DNA of 64,000 nucleotides, taken from Xenorhabdus bovienii SS-2004 (GTDB lineage: Bacteria > Pseudomonadota > Gammaproteobacteria > Enterobacterales > Enterobacteriaceae). Position 1 is the first letter of the stretch; the number at the start of each line of letters is the position of its first letter. The stretch lies in the NCBI RefSeq assembly GCF_000027225.1, contig NC_013892.1, positions 2,418,001 through 2,482,000 of the forward strand. Reading direction: 5' to 3'. Under the pieces are notes generated by a model. That model saw only the letters and a list, made by a program, of their open reading frames with translations. It searched no databases and was not told the origin of the DNA. The position numbers and the translations under genes are program-made. This document shows, piece after piece, positions 1 through 10,963 of the stretch.

Positions 1-123
1 TTCGAAGTCTTTAATTGATTTAGCGACTGGGGGAGTAGTACGGTTCATCACTCTTGCCGCTTTGCTTAAAGAACCCATTTCCACCACCGCCATGAATGCT
101 TCTAATTTACGAGAAAAAAACAT
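1..123 (-). CDS. LysR-type transcriptional regulator, N-terminus only
   Basis: The minus strand reads from an ATG at 121-123 to the window edge without a stop, giving 41 residues beginning MFFSRKLEAFMAVVEMGSLS. The pattern, in which an LEAFMAVVE helix is followed by GSLSKAARVMNRTTPPVAKSI, is the winged helix-turn-helix start of LysR-family regulators. These are cytoplasmic DNA-binding proteins that sense a ligand through a C-terminal domain, which lies outside this window. The target and ligand cannot be told from the fragment. The proline pair in the recognition helix (TPPVAKSI) is a slight departure from the usual SAVS-type sequence. Confidence 0.75.
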   Translation of the reverse strand, partial: MFFSRKLEAFMAVVEMGSLSKAARVMNRTTPPVAKSIKDFE

Positions 124-772
124 AATTCACCGTTCCTATGTAACTTGTGGCTAAAATAATTTCCTTGAAATGGCCTTCTCATCAGGTAACCGCTAAATCA
201 AACTTGATATTATGAAGGTATAATTTTGTACAATAAAAACAAATGTTTTTCAAATGGCATTTATATAAAAATACCAGTCCCTGATGCAATAATGCGGTTT
301 AGATGAACTATATTATTCATCTATAGCATGATGAATATTCCACCGTGATTGTAAGCCATTAATAAATATAAGCATGACCTACACGTTTAATTTTCTATCA
401 GAGATTGATTAACTCTTCTACTTTTTCATTAATTATTTTTTGTAATGCGTGACACAAAATAAATTTATAAAATAAAAACACTTTCAAAAATTATAATATC
501 AAATGTTGAATATAACCAATTATAACTAACAGACCGTTATTCATCCATTAACTTACCATTTATTAATTCTATGGTTTTCATTATTTAAAACGATTACTCA
601 CTCAAAATTTCAGGTAATGAGAGTATTATATTCAGTATAGTATGTCATATAGGAGTAAAATAGCTAAATATCCAAGTAATCAGCCAAAAATTATTATTTA
701 ATAAATAGTTACATTCTTATTTATATCTGTTAACATTGAAAAACAGCTTATTCTAATGGTGATTATAACGAT
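124..772. other. AT-rich spacer without a recognised gene
   Basis: This 649 bp stretch between the LysR start and xthA is strongly AT-rich. I see no convincing open frame with a ribosome binding site, no tRNA-like fold and no strong hairpin. It presumably carries the LysR promoter at its left end and the xthA promoter at its right end, but no clear -35/-10 pair stands out. Confidence 0.5.
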
Positions 773-1579
773 ATGAAATTTGTCTCATTCAATATTAATG
801 GCCTGCGGGCGCGTCCTCACCAACTTGCTGCCATCGTTGAACAGCACCAACCAGATGTTATCGGATTGCAGGAAACAAAAGTTCATGATGAAATGTTTCC
901 TTTAGAAGAAGTTAGCAAACTTGGTTACCACATCTTCTATCACGGCCAAAAATCCCACTACGGTGTTGCCCTGCTCACCCGTCAGCAACCCGTTACTGTT
1001 CGTAAAGGCTTTCCTACTGATGATGATGACGCACAGAGGCGCATCATCATGGCTGATATCGAAACGCCGCAAGGCTTAATGACCATAATCAACGGTTACT
1101 TTCCTCAAGGCGAAAGCCGTGAACATCCGGTTAAGTTTCCAGCAAAAGAAAAATTTTATCAGGACCTGAATCGCTATCTGGAAAAAAACCAATCTCCAGA
1201 TTCACATATTCTCATTATGGGTGATATGAATATCAGCCCAACTGATCTCGATATTGGGATCGGAGAAAATAACCAGAAACGCTGGTTAAAAACGGGGAAG
1301 TGTTCCTTTTTACCGGAAGAAAGAGAATGGATGGGACGTCTTAAAGACTGGGGCTTAATCGACACATTCCGGGCACAGCATCCAGAAGCCAGTGACCAGT
1401 TCTCTTGGTTTGACTATCGCTCAAAAGGGTTTGATGATAATCGAGGGCTGCGCATTGATTTGCTGCTTGCCAGCCGCCCATTGGCAGAACGGTGCCTCTC
1501 TTCTGGCATAGATTACGCTATCCGCAGCATGGAAAAACCATCTGATCATGCACCGGTCTGGGCGGAGTTTGGAATATAG
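773..1579 (+). CDS. xthA: Exonuclease III (AP endonuclease)
   Basis: This 268-residue protein matches the family length exactly. It is the main apurinic/apyrimidinic endonuclease and 3'-5' double-strand exonuclease of base-excision repair, acting on chromosomal DNA in the cytoplasm. The catalytic set of the exonuclease-endonuclease-phosphatase fold is intact: Asn7, Glu34 in LQETK, Asp151 and Asn153 in GDMN, and His259 in [10 protein letters not shown]. It stands alone on the plus strand, converging on topB across a strong terminator hairpin. The ATG at 773 is the only start that gives the canonical [14 protein letters not shown] beginning. Confidence 0.97.
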   Translation: MKFVSFNINGLRARPHQLAAIVEQHQPDVIGLQETKVHDEMFPLEEVSKLGYHIFYHGQKSHYGVALLTRQQPVTVRKGFPTDDDDAQRRIIMADIETPQGLMTIINGYFPQGESREHPVKFPAKEKFYQDLNRYLEKNQSPDSHILIMGDMNISPTDLDIGIGENNQKRWLKTGKCSFLPEEREWMGRLKDWGLIDTFRAQHPEASDQFSWFDYRSKGFDDNRGLRIDLLLASRPLAERCLSSGIDYAIRSMEKPSDHAPVWAEFGI

Positions 1580-1590
1580 TTTTCAGACAT

Positions 1591-1627
1591 GAAAACACAG
1601 CACCTTCAATAACGGTGCTGTGTTTTC
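1591..1627. terminator. Bidirectional terminator between xthA and topB
   Basis: A perfect 14 bp inverted repeat (GAAAACACAGCACC at 1591-1604 and its complement at 1614-1627) has a 9-base loop. The A/T ends supply a U-tract in either direction, so it can serve both convergent genes. Confidence 0.85.
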
Positions 1628-1640
1628 ATTCTGGTTACTC

Positions 1641-3575
1641 TTACTCCGTTTTATTCACTTTTTCTTTGCCCTTTTTTACCTGTTTTGTTTTCCCTTTTTT
1701 GCCTTTCATAGGAACAGGAGGCAAGTCCCTAAAAGCTTTCAAGTTCCGATACTGCTTCGCCTGCCAGATTAACTGCTGTAATGTTTCCTGAAGGGGCAGC
1801 ATAAAATCCTGATAACGAAACTGTTTCTCACTGATCTGCGTTAATTTGGATTCCCAATGTGCAGTCATATCCGGTAATACTGCCATATCCGGCAATACAT
1901 GAATAAGTGCTCGTCCAGCAGGTGTTGCATGAATATTACGCCCTTTTTTGTACAAGAATTCCCGTTTGAACAGCAGTTCAATAATACCGGCTCTTGTTGC
2001 CTCTGTACCTAATCCATCCGTCGCACGTAGCACCTTCTTCAGTGACTTATCCTGTACAAATCGTGCAATACCTGTCATAGCAGATAGTAAAGTCGCATCG
2101 CTAAAAGGGCGCGGCGGTTGAGTCTGCCTTTCCACCACTTCCCCTTTTTCACACAAAAGCTCATCCCCCTTGGCAACAACAGGCAATGGAGTGCCTTCAT
2201 TTTCCTCATCCCGCTCCTTGTTGCCAAGAAGAGTTCTCCAACCTGCTTCGGCCAGAAAACGCGCTTTAGCAATGAATTTGCCACCCGCAATATCAAGTTC
2301 AATCGTACATTTACGGAATACCGCATCAGGTAAAAACTGCATCAGATACTGTCTGGCAATCAAACCATAAATTTGCCTTTCATTTTCTGTCAAATTGACT
2401 TGGCTGCTTCGAGCAGTCGGAACAATCGCATGGTGTGCATCAACTTTCTTATCATCCCAGCAACGATTCTTCTTATCACTCTCCAGTGCATCCTGCGGAA
2501 GTAAATCAGAAGAATGTATCGAAATGGCATTCAAGACAGCATGACGCCCGACGAAATGCTCTTCAGGCAAATAACGGCAATCAGAACGCGGATAGGTGAT
2601 CAGTTTATGGGTTTCATAAAGTCGCTGACAGATATCCAGTACATTCTGAGCACTTAAACCAAAACGCTTGGCCGCTTCAATCTGCAAAGAAGAAAGAGAA
2701 AATGGCAACGGTGCCGTTTCTGATTCCCGCTTATCCTGATAGGCAGTAACATAAGCAGGCTGGCCCGTAATACGAGCCACTACATGCTCTGCCAATGGCT
2801 GGTGTATGAGCCGTCCTTCTTCATCTTGAAAATCAATGCAGGATTCACTAGGCTGCCATAAGGCCGTAAATTGTTCCTCGTTTGGCGTAACAATGTACGC
2901 CTTAACTTCAAAGAAATCTTTCGGCACAAAGTGCTCTATTTCTTCGTCACGACGAACAACCAGTCCCAAAACCGGTGTCTGGACACGTCCGACAGATAAC
3001 ACTCCCTGATAGCCAGCATTCTGCCCCAATAATGTATAAGCACGGGTCATGTTAATGCCATAGAGCCAGTCGGCTCTGGCTCTGGCGAGTGCGGAAACAC
3101 ACAGGGGAATGAATTCCCGATTACTTCTCAGACGTTCAACCGCCTTGATTACCGCCTGAGGGTTCAGGTCATTAATCAGACAGCGCTGGACGTTCTGTTT
3201 TTTATCATCCCTAAGATTCAGAAAATCCAGCACTTCGTCCACCAGTAACTGCCCTTCGCGATCAGGGTCACCTGCGTGAATAACTTCGTCCGCTTTTTCC
3301 AGAAGGGATTTAATCGTGTTGAGCTGTTTAGCCACAGCAGCCCGTGGCTTCAACCGCCATTTTTCAGGAATGATCGGTAAATCAGACAAGACCCAACGCG
3401 CATAACGGCTATCGTAGGTATCTGGCTCGGCCTGCTCTAATAGATGGCCTACACACCAAGTCACAAATTGGTTGTTACCGCATTCGATAAACCCATCCCC
3501 CCGACGATGGGGTTTCGGCAAAATATCTGCAATAGCTCGCGCGAGGCTGGGTTTTTCTGCAATAAAAAGACGCAT
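1641..3575 (-). CDS. topB: DNA topoisomerase III
   Basis: This 644-residue type IA topoisomerase decatenates and relaxes negatively supercoiled DNA. The Toprim domain opens with [10 protein letters not shown] (Glu7) and has the acidic pair at Asp103 and Asp105 in AGDPDREGQ. The active-site tyrosine is Tyr328 in [11 protein letters not shown]. The last 20 or so residues form a lysine-rich tail, as usual in TopB, and the total is slightly shorter than the 653 residues of E. coli. It is the last gene of the ydjA-selD-topB run, 6 nt after the stop of the broken selD. Decay upstream has therefore not removed topB, which needs either read-through from ydjA or its own promoter. Confidence 0.97.
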   Translation of the reverse strand: MRLFIAEKPSLARAIADILPKPHRRGDGFIECGNNQFVTWCVGHLLEQAEPDTYDSRYARWVLSDLPIIPEKWRLKPRAAVAKQLNTIKSLLEKADEVIHAGDPDREGQLLVDEVLDFLNLRDDKKQNVQRCLINDLNPQAVIKAVERLRSNREFIPLCVSALARARADWLYGINMTRAYTLLGQNAGYQGVLSVGRVQTPVLGLVVRRDEEIEHFVPKDFFEVKAYIVTPNEEQFTALWQPSESCIDFQDEEGRLIHQPLAEHVVARITGQPAYVTAYQDKRESETAPLPFSLSSLQIEAAKRFGLSAQNVLDICQRLYETHKLITYPRSDCRYLPEEHFVGRHAVLNAISIHSSDLLPQDALESDKKNRCWDDKKVDAHHAIVPTARSSQVNLTENERQIYGLIARQYLMQFLPDAVFRKCTIELDIAGGKFIAKARFLAEAGWRTLLGNKERDEENEGTPLPVVAKGDELLCEKGEVVERQTQPPRPFSDATLLSAMTGIARFVQDKSLKKVLRATDGLGTEATRAGIIELLFKREFLYKKGRNIHATPAGRALIHVLPDMAVLPDMTAHWESKLTQISEKQFRYQDFMLPLQETLQQLIWQAKQYRNLKAFRDLPPVPMKGKKGKTKQVKKGKEKVNKTE

Positions 3576-3581
3576 GGAATT

Positions 3582-4194
3582 TTATTCAATAACTTCAATC
3601 AATGCCCTGTCTGAGTGTGGTTCAGTCAGTTCACCAATGGCAATTAAATCAATGTTGTGGCTTCGTGCAATGGCTTTCGCCTCTTCCACGGCATCTGGCA
3701 GTACTGCCAGCAATAAACCACCCGAAGTTTGTGGATCACACAAGAGATGGCGCTGACGCGCTGTCATCTCCCCAATCAAATGTCCATAACTGTCAATTTA
3801 CATACGGCCCGATCTCCTTCAATAACTTTTTGCGCGATTTCTGGGAATAGTTTAGCAGTTGGCCAGCCCAAAATCGCAATCGCCTGACTGGCTTTCCGCC
3901 CATCGCATAGATATCACTGATGGCATTAGTGCCTGCAATGCGGCCAAAATCAAATGGGTCATCGACAATAGGCATGAAGAAATCCGTGGTACTGATGATA
4001 CCAGTACCATTGCCGATATCGTATACGGCAGCATCGTCACGGGTTTCGTTTCCCACCAGCAGATTTGGGTCGAAAAATTTTGGCCACTCACTGCGCAGAA
4101 TAGTCTCCAGCACTTTGGGTGAGATTTTACAGCCACACCCAGCACCATGACTATACTGAGTCAGACGGATTTCAGTTGGCATAGCTGATTTCAC
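3582..4194 (-). pseudogene. selD: Selenophosphate synthetase, frameshifted and internally deleted
   Basis: SelD makes selenophosphate from selenide and ATP for selenocysteine and selenouridine synthesis. The first about 100 residues are well conserved, including the [10 protein letters not shown] motif with the catalytic Cys and Lys, and run to [13 protein letters not shown]. One base is then missing at about 3884/3885, since GTC-AGGCG should read GTC-ATGGCG. The correct continuation ([28 protein letters not shown]) lies in another frame. At about 3789-3800 the sequence jumps to the C-terminus in a third frame: [20 protein letters not shown] followed by QTSGGLLLAV. By comparison with the 347-residue E. 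coli protein, roughly 155 codons from the middle are gone. The start is GTG at 4194 or ATG at 4182. The gene cannot give a working enzyme. Confidence 0.93.
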
Positions 4195-4746
4195 TTAGAA
4201 GTAACTAACAAAGTTAGTCAAATCCGGTAATGCTACTTTTTCAGGTGCTTTGAGTACAGGTGTTCCCAAATAGAGGAACCCGACGATTTTATCATTCTCT
4301 CCACATCCCAGACCTGCTTTGACAACGGGATCTTCTGTCCATGATCCTGAACGCCATATTCCACCAAACCCCTGAGCCACAGCCGCCATTTGCATGGCAT
4401 GTACCGCACAACCAGCCGCTACGACTTGCTCCCATGCAGGTATTTTCGTATTTTCAACAACTTTGGCGATAACAGTGATAACCATGGGTGCACGATAAGG
4501 TGCATTTCTCGCTTTTTCCTCAACTTCTTGGCCCAAAGCATTCTCAATCGCTGATTTTTCCAACAATTTACTGAATTTATCAATACCCTCGCCCTGCATG
4601 ACGACAAAATGCCAAGGACGCAATGCCCCATGATCTGGCGCTCTCATCCCTGCTGCCAGAATATACTCCAGCTCATTTCCTTCGGGAGCGGGCGTGGTCA
4701 AACGTGAAGCTGAACGACGATTTAATAAAAGTTCCAAAGCATTCAT
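4195..4746 (-). CDS. ydjA: Nitroreductase family protein YdjA
   Basis: This 183-residue FMN-dependent nitroreductase-like protein is the same length as E. coli YdjA. The FMN-binding signature is NRRSASRL at residues 9-16, and GFGGIWRSG and [11 protein letters not shown] are typical of the family. The physiological substrate is unknown; relatives reduce nitroaromatics with NAD(P)H. The ATG at 4744-4746 is preferred over an upstream in-frame start at 4776 because CAGGAGAAAATT gives a good ribosome binding site and the protein then begins [14 protein letters not shown] like its homologues. It heads the ydjA-selD-topB transcription unit and its stop codon abuts the GTG of selD. Confidence 0.93.
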   Translation of the reverse strand: MNALELLLNRRSASRLTTPAPEGNELEYILAAGMRAPDHGALRPWHFVVMQGEGIDKFSKLLEKSAIENALGQEVEEKARNAPYRAPMVITVIAKVVENTKIPAWEQVVAAGCAVHAMQMAAVAQGFGGIWRSGSWTEDPVVKAGLGCGENDKIVGFLYLGTPVLKAPEKVALPDLTNFVSYF

Positions 4747-4913
4747 AATTTTCTCCTGAATAAGATAATCTGTCACGGCTCAACATTCTCTGTTTATTCG
4801 TTACTAAATGAAAGTACAGAAACTATTTTTTCAGTCATTCCTGTGATTTCCGGCTGACATTTACGGATTAGCTGATTAGGATAACCCTATTTGCTCTCAT
4901 ACTTGGAGACGAC

Positions 4914-6824
4914 ATGCGTATTTTATGGAAGTTTATAACAGCATTATTTAAATGGAGTTGGAAACTGCTAAATTTCGCTCGCCAACTTATTTCAAATCTG
5001 ATTTTTATCCTACTAGTTATTGTAGTAGCTACTGGTGTTCTAGTTTATCAGCAACAATCCAAATCCGTTGATGATTATCGCGGAGCCTTATATGTTGATC
5101 TGTCTGGTATTGTTGTGGATCAAGTCTCCGCCCGCAGTCCATTAGATCAATTTGGCCGGGATCTTATCGGCGTGTCTAGTAGCAGCTCACAGGAAACGTC
5201 TCTGTTCGACATTGTTGACAGTATTCGACGGGCAAAACATGACGCTAAAATTACTGGTATGGTCTTAAAACTGGATAATTTTCTCGGTGCCGATCAGCCC
5301 TCCATGCAATATATTGGTAAGGCTATCAATGAGTTTAAGGCAGCTGGTAAAACCGTTATCGCCATCAGTGATAGTTATAGCCAACCACAATATTATTTAG
5401 CCAGCTATGCCAATAAAGTGTACCTTTCTCCACATGGAGCAGTGTCTCTTCATGGTTTCTCAACCAATCATCTGTATTACAAGTCATTATTGGACAGTCT
5501 GAAAGTTTCCACCCATATTTTCCGTGTCGGCACATATAAATCAGCGGTAGAGCCAATGACACGGGACAATATGTCAGAAGAAGCACGCCAAGCAGATAGT
5601 CTCTGGCTGAATGAACTTTGGAACAATTACCGCAATACGATTGCAGTTAACAGAAAAATCCCTGCCGTTAGAGTGCTGCCGGAACCTACCCAGTTTATTG
5701 AAGAATTCCGTCAAGCGGGTGGAGATAGTGCACTGTACGCTGCAAAAAATAAGTTAGTTGACGAAATTAAACCTCGGAATGTTATTGAAACAGAATTAAG
5801 CAACAAATTTGGTTGGGATGAGAAAAACAAACATTTCAATTACATCAGCCTCTATGATTATATCGCACAGCAGCCAATCAAAAATTCTGATCAAAGCAAT
5901 AGCAACATTGCCGTAATTATTGCCGAAGGTGCAATCATGGATGGCAGACAATCAGAAGGCATAGCGGGTGGTGATACCATAGCGGAACAACTTCGCGAGG
6001 CACGGTTGAATCCAAATATAAAAGCCATTGTGTTACGCGTGAACAGCCCCGGTGGTAGTATCAGTGCATCTGAACTTATCCGCAGTGAACTCGTCGCTAT
6101 CCGTGAAGGCACAACAGTAAAAAATAAAGAAGGTCATACTGTTAAAGAAAATCAAAAACCGATTGTTGTGTCCATGGGTGGACTTGCTGCCTCAGGGGGT
6201 TATTGGATTTCAACCCCAGCTAACTACATCATCGCTGACAAAAATACGCTGACAGGCTCTATCGGTGTTTTTGGTGTTCTCAATACTTACGAAAAAGGCT
6301 TAAATTATCTTGGTGTAAATACAGACGGTATTTCAACGTATCCGCTGGCAGACATTTCAGTTACCAAAGGAATAAACCCTATGTTTTCTGATGTTATGCA
6401 ACTGTCTATTGAAAGTGGCTATCATAAATTTATCGAATTGGTCGCACAATCTCGCCAGAAGACACAGAACGAAATTAAAGAAATCGCTCAGGGTCGAGTC
6501 TGGAGTGGCAGTGATGCCAAGAAAAATGGTCTGGTCGATCAGTTAGGTGACTTTGATGATGCAGTCAATAAAGCTGCTCAATTGGCTGGTATCAAAACAG
6601 TATCATTGAATTGGATGCAACCAGAACTCTCATTCTCTGAAAAACTCATGCTGGAGTTTTCCTCATCAGCACAAGCACTGTTGCCAAATACCCTGCAATC
6701 AATGCTGCCGGCTCCAATTGCCCAAATTGCGCAAGATATGAAGCAGCAAGCTGTATTTTATAACCGTATGAATGATCCTCAGAATATCTATACGTTCTGC
6801 CTGAACTGTGCAGATATCCGCTAG
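4914..6824 (+). CDS. sppA: Signal peptide peptidase SppA (protease IV)
   Basis: This 636-residue inner-membrane serine protease degrades signal peptides left after secretion. A membrane anchor lies at about residues 27-46 (LISNLIFILLVIVVATGVLV). Two tandem SppA (S49) domains follow. The catalytic Lys is Lys209 in GTYKSAVEP and the nucleophile is Ser427 in GGLAASGGYW, the usual Ser/Lys dyad of tetrameric protease IV. The protein is slightly longer than the 618 residues of E. coli, with extra sequence near KEGHTVKENQK before the second domain core. The start at 4914 follows a GGAGACGAC ribosome binding site. A terminator follows before ansA. Confidence 0.96.
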   Translation: MRILWKFITALFKWSWKLLNFARQLISNLIFILLVIVVATGVLVYQQQSKSVDDYRGALYVDLSGIVVDQVSARSPLDQFGRDLIGVSSSSSQETSLFDIVDSIRRAKHDAKITGMVLKLDNFLGADQPSMQYIGKAINEFKAAGKTVIAISDSYSQPQYYLASYANKVYLSPHGAVSLHGFSTNHLYYKSLLDSLKVSTHIFRVGTYKSAVEPMTRDNMSEEARQADSLWLNELWNNYRNTIAVNRKIPAVRVLPEPTQFIEEFRQAGGDSALYAAKNKLVDEIKPRNVIETELSNKFGWDEKNKHFNYISLYDYIAQQPIKNSDQSNSNIAVIIAEGAIMDGRQSEGIAGGDTIAEQLREARLNPNIKAIVLRVNSPGGSISASELIRSELVAIREGTTVKNKEGHTVKENQKPIVVSMGGLAASGGYWISTPANYIIADKNTLTGSIGVFGVLNTYEKGLNYLGVNTDGISTYPLADISVTKGINPMFSDVMQLSIESGYHKFIELVAQSRQKTQNEIKEIAQGRVWSGSDAKKNGLVDQLGDFDDAVNKAAQLAGIKTVSLNWMQPELSFSEKLMLEFSSSAQALLPNTLQSMLPAPIAQIAQDMKQQAVFYNRMNDPQNIYTFCLNCADIR

Positions 6825-6853
6825 AAGTAACGTCAGACAATATCACCAAATTT

Positions 6854-6884
6854 AAAGCCTGATCCTTACATCAGGCTTTTTTTA
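6854..6884 (+). terminator. Terminator after sppA
   Basis: A 10 bp perfect stem (AAAGCCTGAT / ATCAGGCTTT) with a 6-base loop is followed directly by a run of T. It separates sppA from the ansA-pncA unit. Confidence 0.9.
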
Positions 6885-6934
6885 TTCCATATACTCCCTA
6901 TAATCCGGCTGAGTATTTTTATTGAGGCGTTAAC

Positions 6935-7954
6935 ATGCAGAAGAAATCTATTTACGTTGTTTACACTGGCGGCACAATTGGAATGCAGCGCTCCCCTAAT
7001 GGCTACATCCCTGTTTCTGGTCATTTACAACGACAACTCTCACAGATGCCGGAGTTTCACCGTCCAGAAATGCCAACCTTTACAATCCGTGAACACCAAC
7101 CTCTGATTGATTCTTCTGATATGAGTCCAAACGACTGGGGAATTATCGCCAACGATATCTACCAGAATTACCATGACTACGATGGCTTTGTGATCCTGCA
7201 TGGTACAGACACCATGGCTTTTACCGCAGCAGCACTCTCTTTCATGTTTGAAAATCTTAAAAAGCCTGTGATCGTGACAGGGTCACAAATTCCACTGGAA
7301 GCTCTGCGTTCTGATGGTCAGACAAATTTACTTAATGCTCTGTATCTAGCTGCTAACTATCCCATCAACGAGGTCGGTTTATTTTTCAGCAATAAACTGT
7401 TTCGCGGGAACCGAACAATTAAAGCCCATGCTGATGGCTTTGAAGCCTTCTCATCCCCCAACTGTCAGCCACTGATCGAAGCTGGGATCAACATCCGTAC
7501 GTTCAATACAAGCCCGATACCTGCCAGTCATGGTGGGTTTACCGTACACCAGATCACATCACAGCCTATTGGTGTTGTGACCATCTATCCGGGATTATCC
7601 AGCCAAGTTGTTGAAAATATCCTGATGCAACCTGTCAAGGCATTGATATTGCGCTCCTATGGTGTTGGTAATGCTCCACAACGTGCTGATTTATTGAAGA
7701 TCTTAAGGGAAGCCACTGAACGGGGTATTATCGTGGTCAATTTAACACAATGCATTTCTGGGCGCGTCAACATGAAAGGTTATGCAACCGGCCACGCTCT
7801 GGCTACATCAGGTGTAATCAGTGGCTATGATATGACTTTTGAAGCCACCCTGACCAAATTGCACTATTTATTGAGCCAGCCCTATGAATCCGAAGAGATC
7901 CGCCACCTTATGCAACAGAATCTACGTGGCGAATTGAGCTATTCAGATAAATAA
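6935..7954 (+). CDS. ansA: L-asparaginase I, cytoplasmic
   Basis: This 339-residue protein hydrolyses L-asparagine to aspartate and ammonia. Asparaginase motifs are clear: YTGGTIGM with the nucleophile Thr near the N-terminus, and HGTDTMAFTA with the second catalytic Thr and Asp. There is no signal peptide, which matches the low-affinity cytoplasmic type I enzyme rather than periplasmic AnsB. The start at 6935 has a GAGG ribosome binding site 8 nt upstream (TTGAGGCGTTAAC). pncA follows 23 nt later on the same strand, as in E. coli, and the two probably share a transcript. Confidence 0.96.
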   Translation: MQKKSIYVVYTGGTIGMQRSPNGYIPVSGHLQRQLSQMPEFHRPEMPTFTIREHQPLIDSSDMSPNDWGIIANDIYQNYHDYDGFVILHGTDTMAFTAAALSFMFENLKKPVIVTGSQIPLEALRSDGQTNLLNALYLAANYPINEVGLFFSNKLFRGNRTIKAHADGFEAFSSPNCQPLIEAGINIRTFNTSPIPASHGGFTVHQITSQPIGVVTIYPGLSSQVVENILMQPVKALILRSYGVGNAPQRADLLKILREATERGIIVVNLTQCISGRVNMKGYATGHALATSGVISGYDMTFEATLTKLHYLLSQPYESEEIRHLMQQNLRGELSYSDK

Positions 7955-7977
7955 TAGAAAAAGAAATCGGAGGTATA

Positions 7978-8613
7978 ATGAAAACAGCATTATTACTTAT
8001 CGACCTGCAAAATGACTTCTGCTCAGGGGGAGCACTGGCAGTCAAAGAGAGTGAAGAGGTCATCGCAATAGCGAATAAGGCTATCAGCCTCTGCCAGAAA
8101 AACAATATTACTATTATCGCAAGTCAGGACTGGCATCCCGCCAATCATATGAGTTTTGCAGTCAATGCCTGTCAGCCTGTTGGAGAATCTGGGTTGCTCA
8201 ATGGCATTCCTCAAATATGGTGGCCCGTTCATTGTGTACAAGGGCAATCGGGCGCAGATTTTCATCCTGCGTTGAATCAATCCGCTATTCAAGAAATTTT
8301 CCGTAAGGGTGAAAATCCGCAGATAGACAGCTACAGTGCCTTTTTTGATAATGACCATAAGAGCGCAACCCGGCTACATGGGTGGCTGGCGGAGCAAAAT
8401 ATTCAACGACTGATTATGTCGGGTATCGCTACAGATTACTGCGTAAAATTTACAGTACTGGATGCACTGGAACAAGGTTATGAAACCTACGTGATTACTG
8501 ATGGTTGTCGTGGCGTCAATCTTCAGGATAATGACAGCCTGAAAGCACTTAAGGAAATGGCAACTAAAGGCGCTAAGCTAATCCCACTGCATGAATTAAC
8601 AACACTTTTTTAA
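7978..8613 (+). CDS. pncA: Nicotinamidase
   Basis: This 211-residue enzyme deamidates nicotinamide to nicotinic acid in NAD salvage. The cysteine hydrolase triad is visible: Asp10 in LLIDLQNDFC, a Lys in IFRKGENP, and the nucleophilic Cys in SGIATDYCVKFT. The metal-binding Asp/His cluster is in SQDWHPANH. The ribosome binding site is CGGAGGTATA immediately before the ATG. It is the second gene of the ansA-pncA pair, which joins two amide-hydrolysing reactions, and it ends before a convergent terminator shared with yeaC. Confidence 0.96.
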   Translation: MKTALLLIDLQNDFCSGGALAVKESEEVIAIANKAISLCQKNNITIIASQDWHPANHMSFAVNACQPVGESGLLNGIPQIWWPVHCVQGQSGADFHPALNQSAIQEIFRKGENPQIDSYSAFFDNDHKSATRLHGWLAEQNIQRLIMSGIATDYCVKFTVLDALEQGYETYVITDGCRGVNLQDNDSLKALKEMATKGAKLIPLHELTTLF

Positions 8614-8656
8614 ACCGGCAACCAATAAATACTTCTGGACATAATATTTCAGAATA

Positions 8657-8690
8657 TAACCTCGTCGTATCACTGCACAAGACGAGGTTA
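8657..8690. terminator. Bidirectional terminator between pncA and yeaC
   Basis: A perfect 10 bp inverted repeat (TAACCTCGTC / GACGAGGTTA) with a 14-base loop lies between two convergent genes. T-rich sequence follows on the plus strand. Confidence 0.8.
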
Positions 8691-8695
8691 TTTCT

Positions 8696-8971
8696 TCATT
8701 CTTCTGGCTGTGGTTTCACGACCATTTCTGACTGGAACATGACCTTCAACTCTTGTTTACTTTTTATGGTAATTTGGCCATCCGTACCAATCGTCATATG
8801 TTCAGGATCGTGGTTATGCTTGGCTTGCCAAAGCATCACCATCTGTAAACTGTGCTCTTTCTGTTCCGGCGTTAGCGGTACACCATCCTGCCACTTGCCT
8901 AATTCAACAGCCTGAACCAATCTCTGATAAATTTCAGGTGTCATGGCGGAAAGTAAATCATCCAACTTCAT
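8696..8971 (-). CDS. yeaC: DUF1315 family protein YeaC
   Basis: This 91-residue protein belongs to the YeaC family (90 residues in E. coli), which has no established function. It is soluble, without signal or membrane segment, and starts MKLDDLLSAMTPEIYQRLVQ. The ATG at 8969-8971 is chosen because AAGGAAATATCG precedes it and it gives the family length. An in-frame start at 9049 would add 26 residues not found in homologues. It lies downstream of msrB on the same strand, about 100 nt away, in the order seen in E. coli, and may be cotranscribed with it. Confidence 0.88.
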   Translation of the reverse strand: MKLDDLLSAMTPEIYQRLVQAVELGKWQDGVPLTPEQKEHSLQMVMLWQAKHNHDPEHMTIGTDGQITIKSKQELKVMFQSEMVVKPQPEE

Positions 8972-9070
8972 CGATATTTCCTTACGGCTACGTACATTAT
9001 GCTGAATCGTTTCTTCTTTAATTACTGATTTACGTTGCTGTTTTGTCAAAAAACAGGCCCAGTAACAAAG

Positions 9071-9484
9071 CTAACCTTCTGTTTCATCCCCAGTTTCCTC
9101 GTCAATGAAGCGCAGTGCCGCAGAATTGATGCAAAAACGCTCTCCTGTCGGTTTGGGGCCATCAGGAAAAACATGCCCTAAATGTGCCTGACAGTGACTG
9201 CAACGCACTTCTATTCGATGCATGTTGTGAGAATAATCATCAATACAATTGATGGATTTATCATTGAACGGCTGGTAAAAGCTTGGCCATCCACAGCCAG
9301 AATCAAATTTAGTGTCAGAAATAAATAATGGCTGACGGCAGCACAGGCAGTGATAAATGCCACTTTTTTTGTTATGCAGTAGTTTTCCTGAAAATGGCGG
9401 TTCGGTTCCTGCTTTTTGCGTAACATAGCGCTGAATTTCACTAAGCTGTTCTATAAAAAGGGAAGTATTTTTAGTTTTAGCCAT
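9071..9484 (-). CDS. msrB: Peptide methionine (R)-S-oxide reductase
   Basis: This 137-residue MsrB repairs the R-epimer of methionine sulfoxide in proteins. Two CxxC zinc motifs are present (CLCC and CSHC). The catalytic cysteine is in [13 protein letters not shown] close to the C-terminus, and the substrate pocket sequence is [11 protein letters not shown]. The start at 9484 is preferred because AAAGGTGG lies 6-7 nt upstream; a GTG three codons earlier is possible. It is divergent from gapA across about 340 bp, an arrangement shared with E. coli. Confidence 0.95.
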   Translation of the reverse strand: MAKTKNTSLFIEQLSEIQRYVTQKAGTEPPFSGKLLHNKKSGIYHCLCCRQPLFISDTKFDSGCGWPSFYQPFNDKSINCIDDYSHNMHRIEVRCSHCQAHLGHVFPDGPKPTGERFCINSAALRFIDEETGDETEG

Positions 9485-9725
9485 AGCAACCACCTTTTAA
9501 GGCCAATATTTTCAATAAAAAAGCATCGAAAACAACAAAAAATCAACATAAAAATGTTGAGAAGCATTCTAACCCATTCAACATCGCAATTTGCTCTACT
9601 AATTGTGATAAGTCTCACATATCTAACCGATAGCAACTTTAAATATCTACTTATGCCCCGATAATGGAAGGCGTAGAGTTGTCTTGGCTGTCTAACAAGC
9701 GTTCAGATAGTGATTTCTAAATTGA

Positions 9726-10820
<1,095 letters not shown>

Positions 10821-10846
10821 TTGAATAGCATCGCATCCACGTTCAT

Positions 10847-10877
10847 AAAGCCACCTTAAACAGGCGGCTTTATTTTT
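10847..10877 (+). terminator. Terminator after gapA
   Basis: AAAGCC-A-CCT pairs with AGG-C-GGCTTT around a short loop, with one mismatch, and is followed by ATTTTTATC. Confidence 0.8.
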
Positions 10878-10963
10878 ATCTATTCCGATTTATCTCTTAA
10901 AAACATTGAGCTATTCTTGTTCCTAGTCAACCACCAACTCAGGTTTACATAAGGTCATGACAG

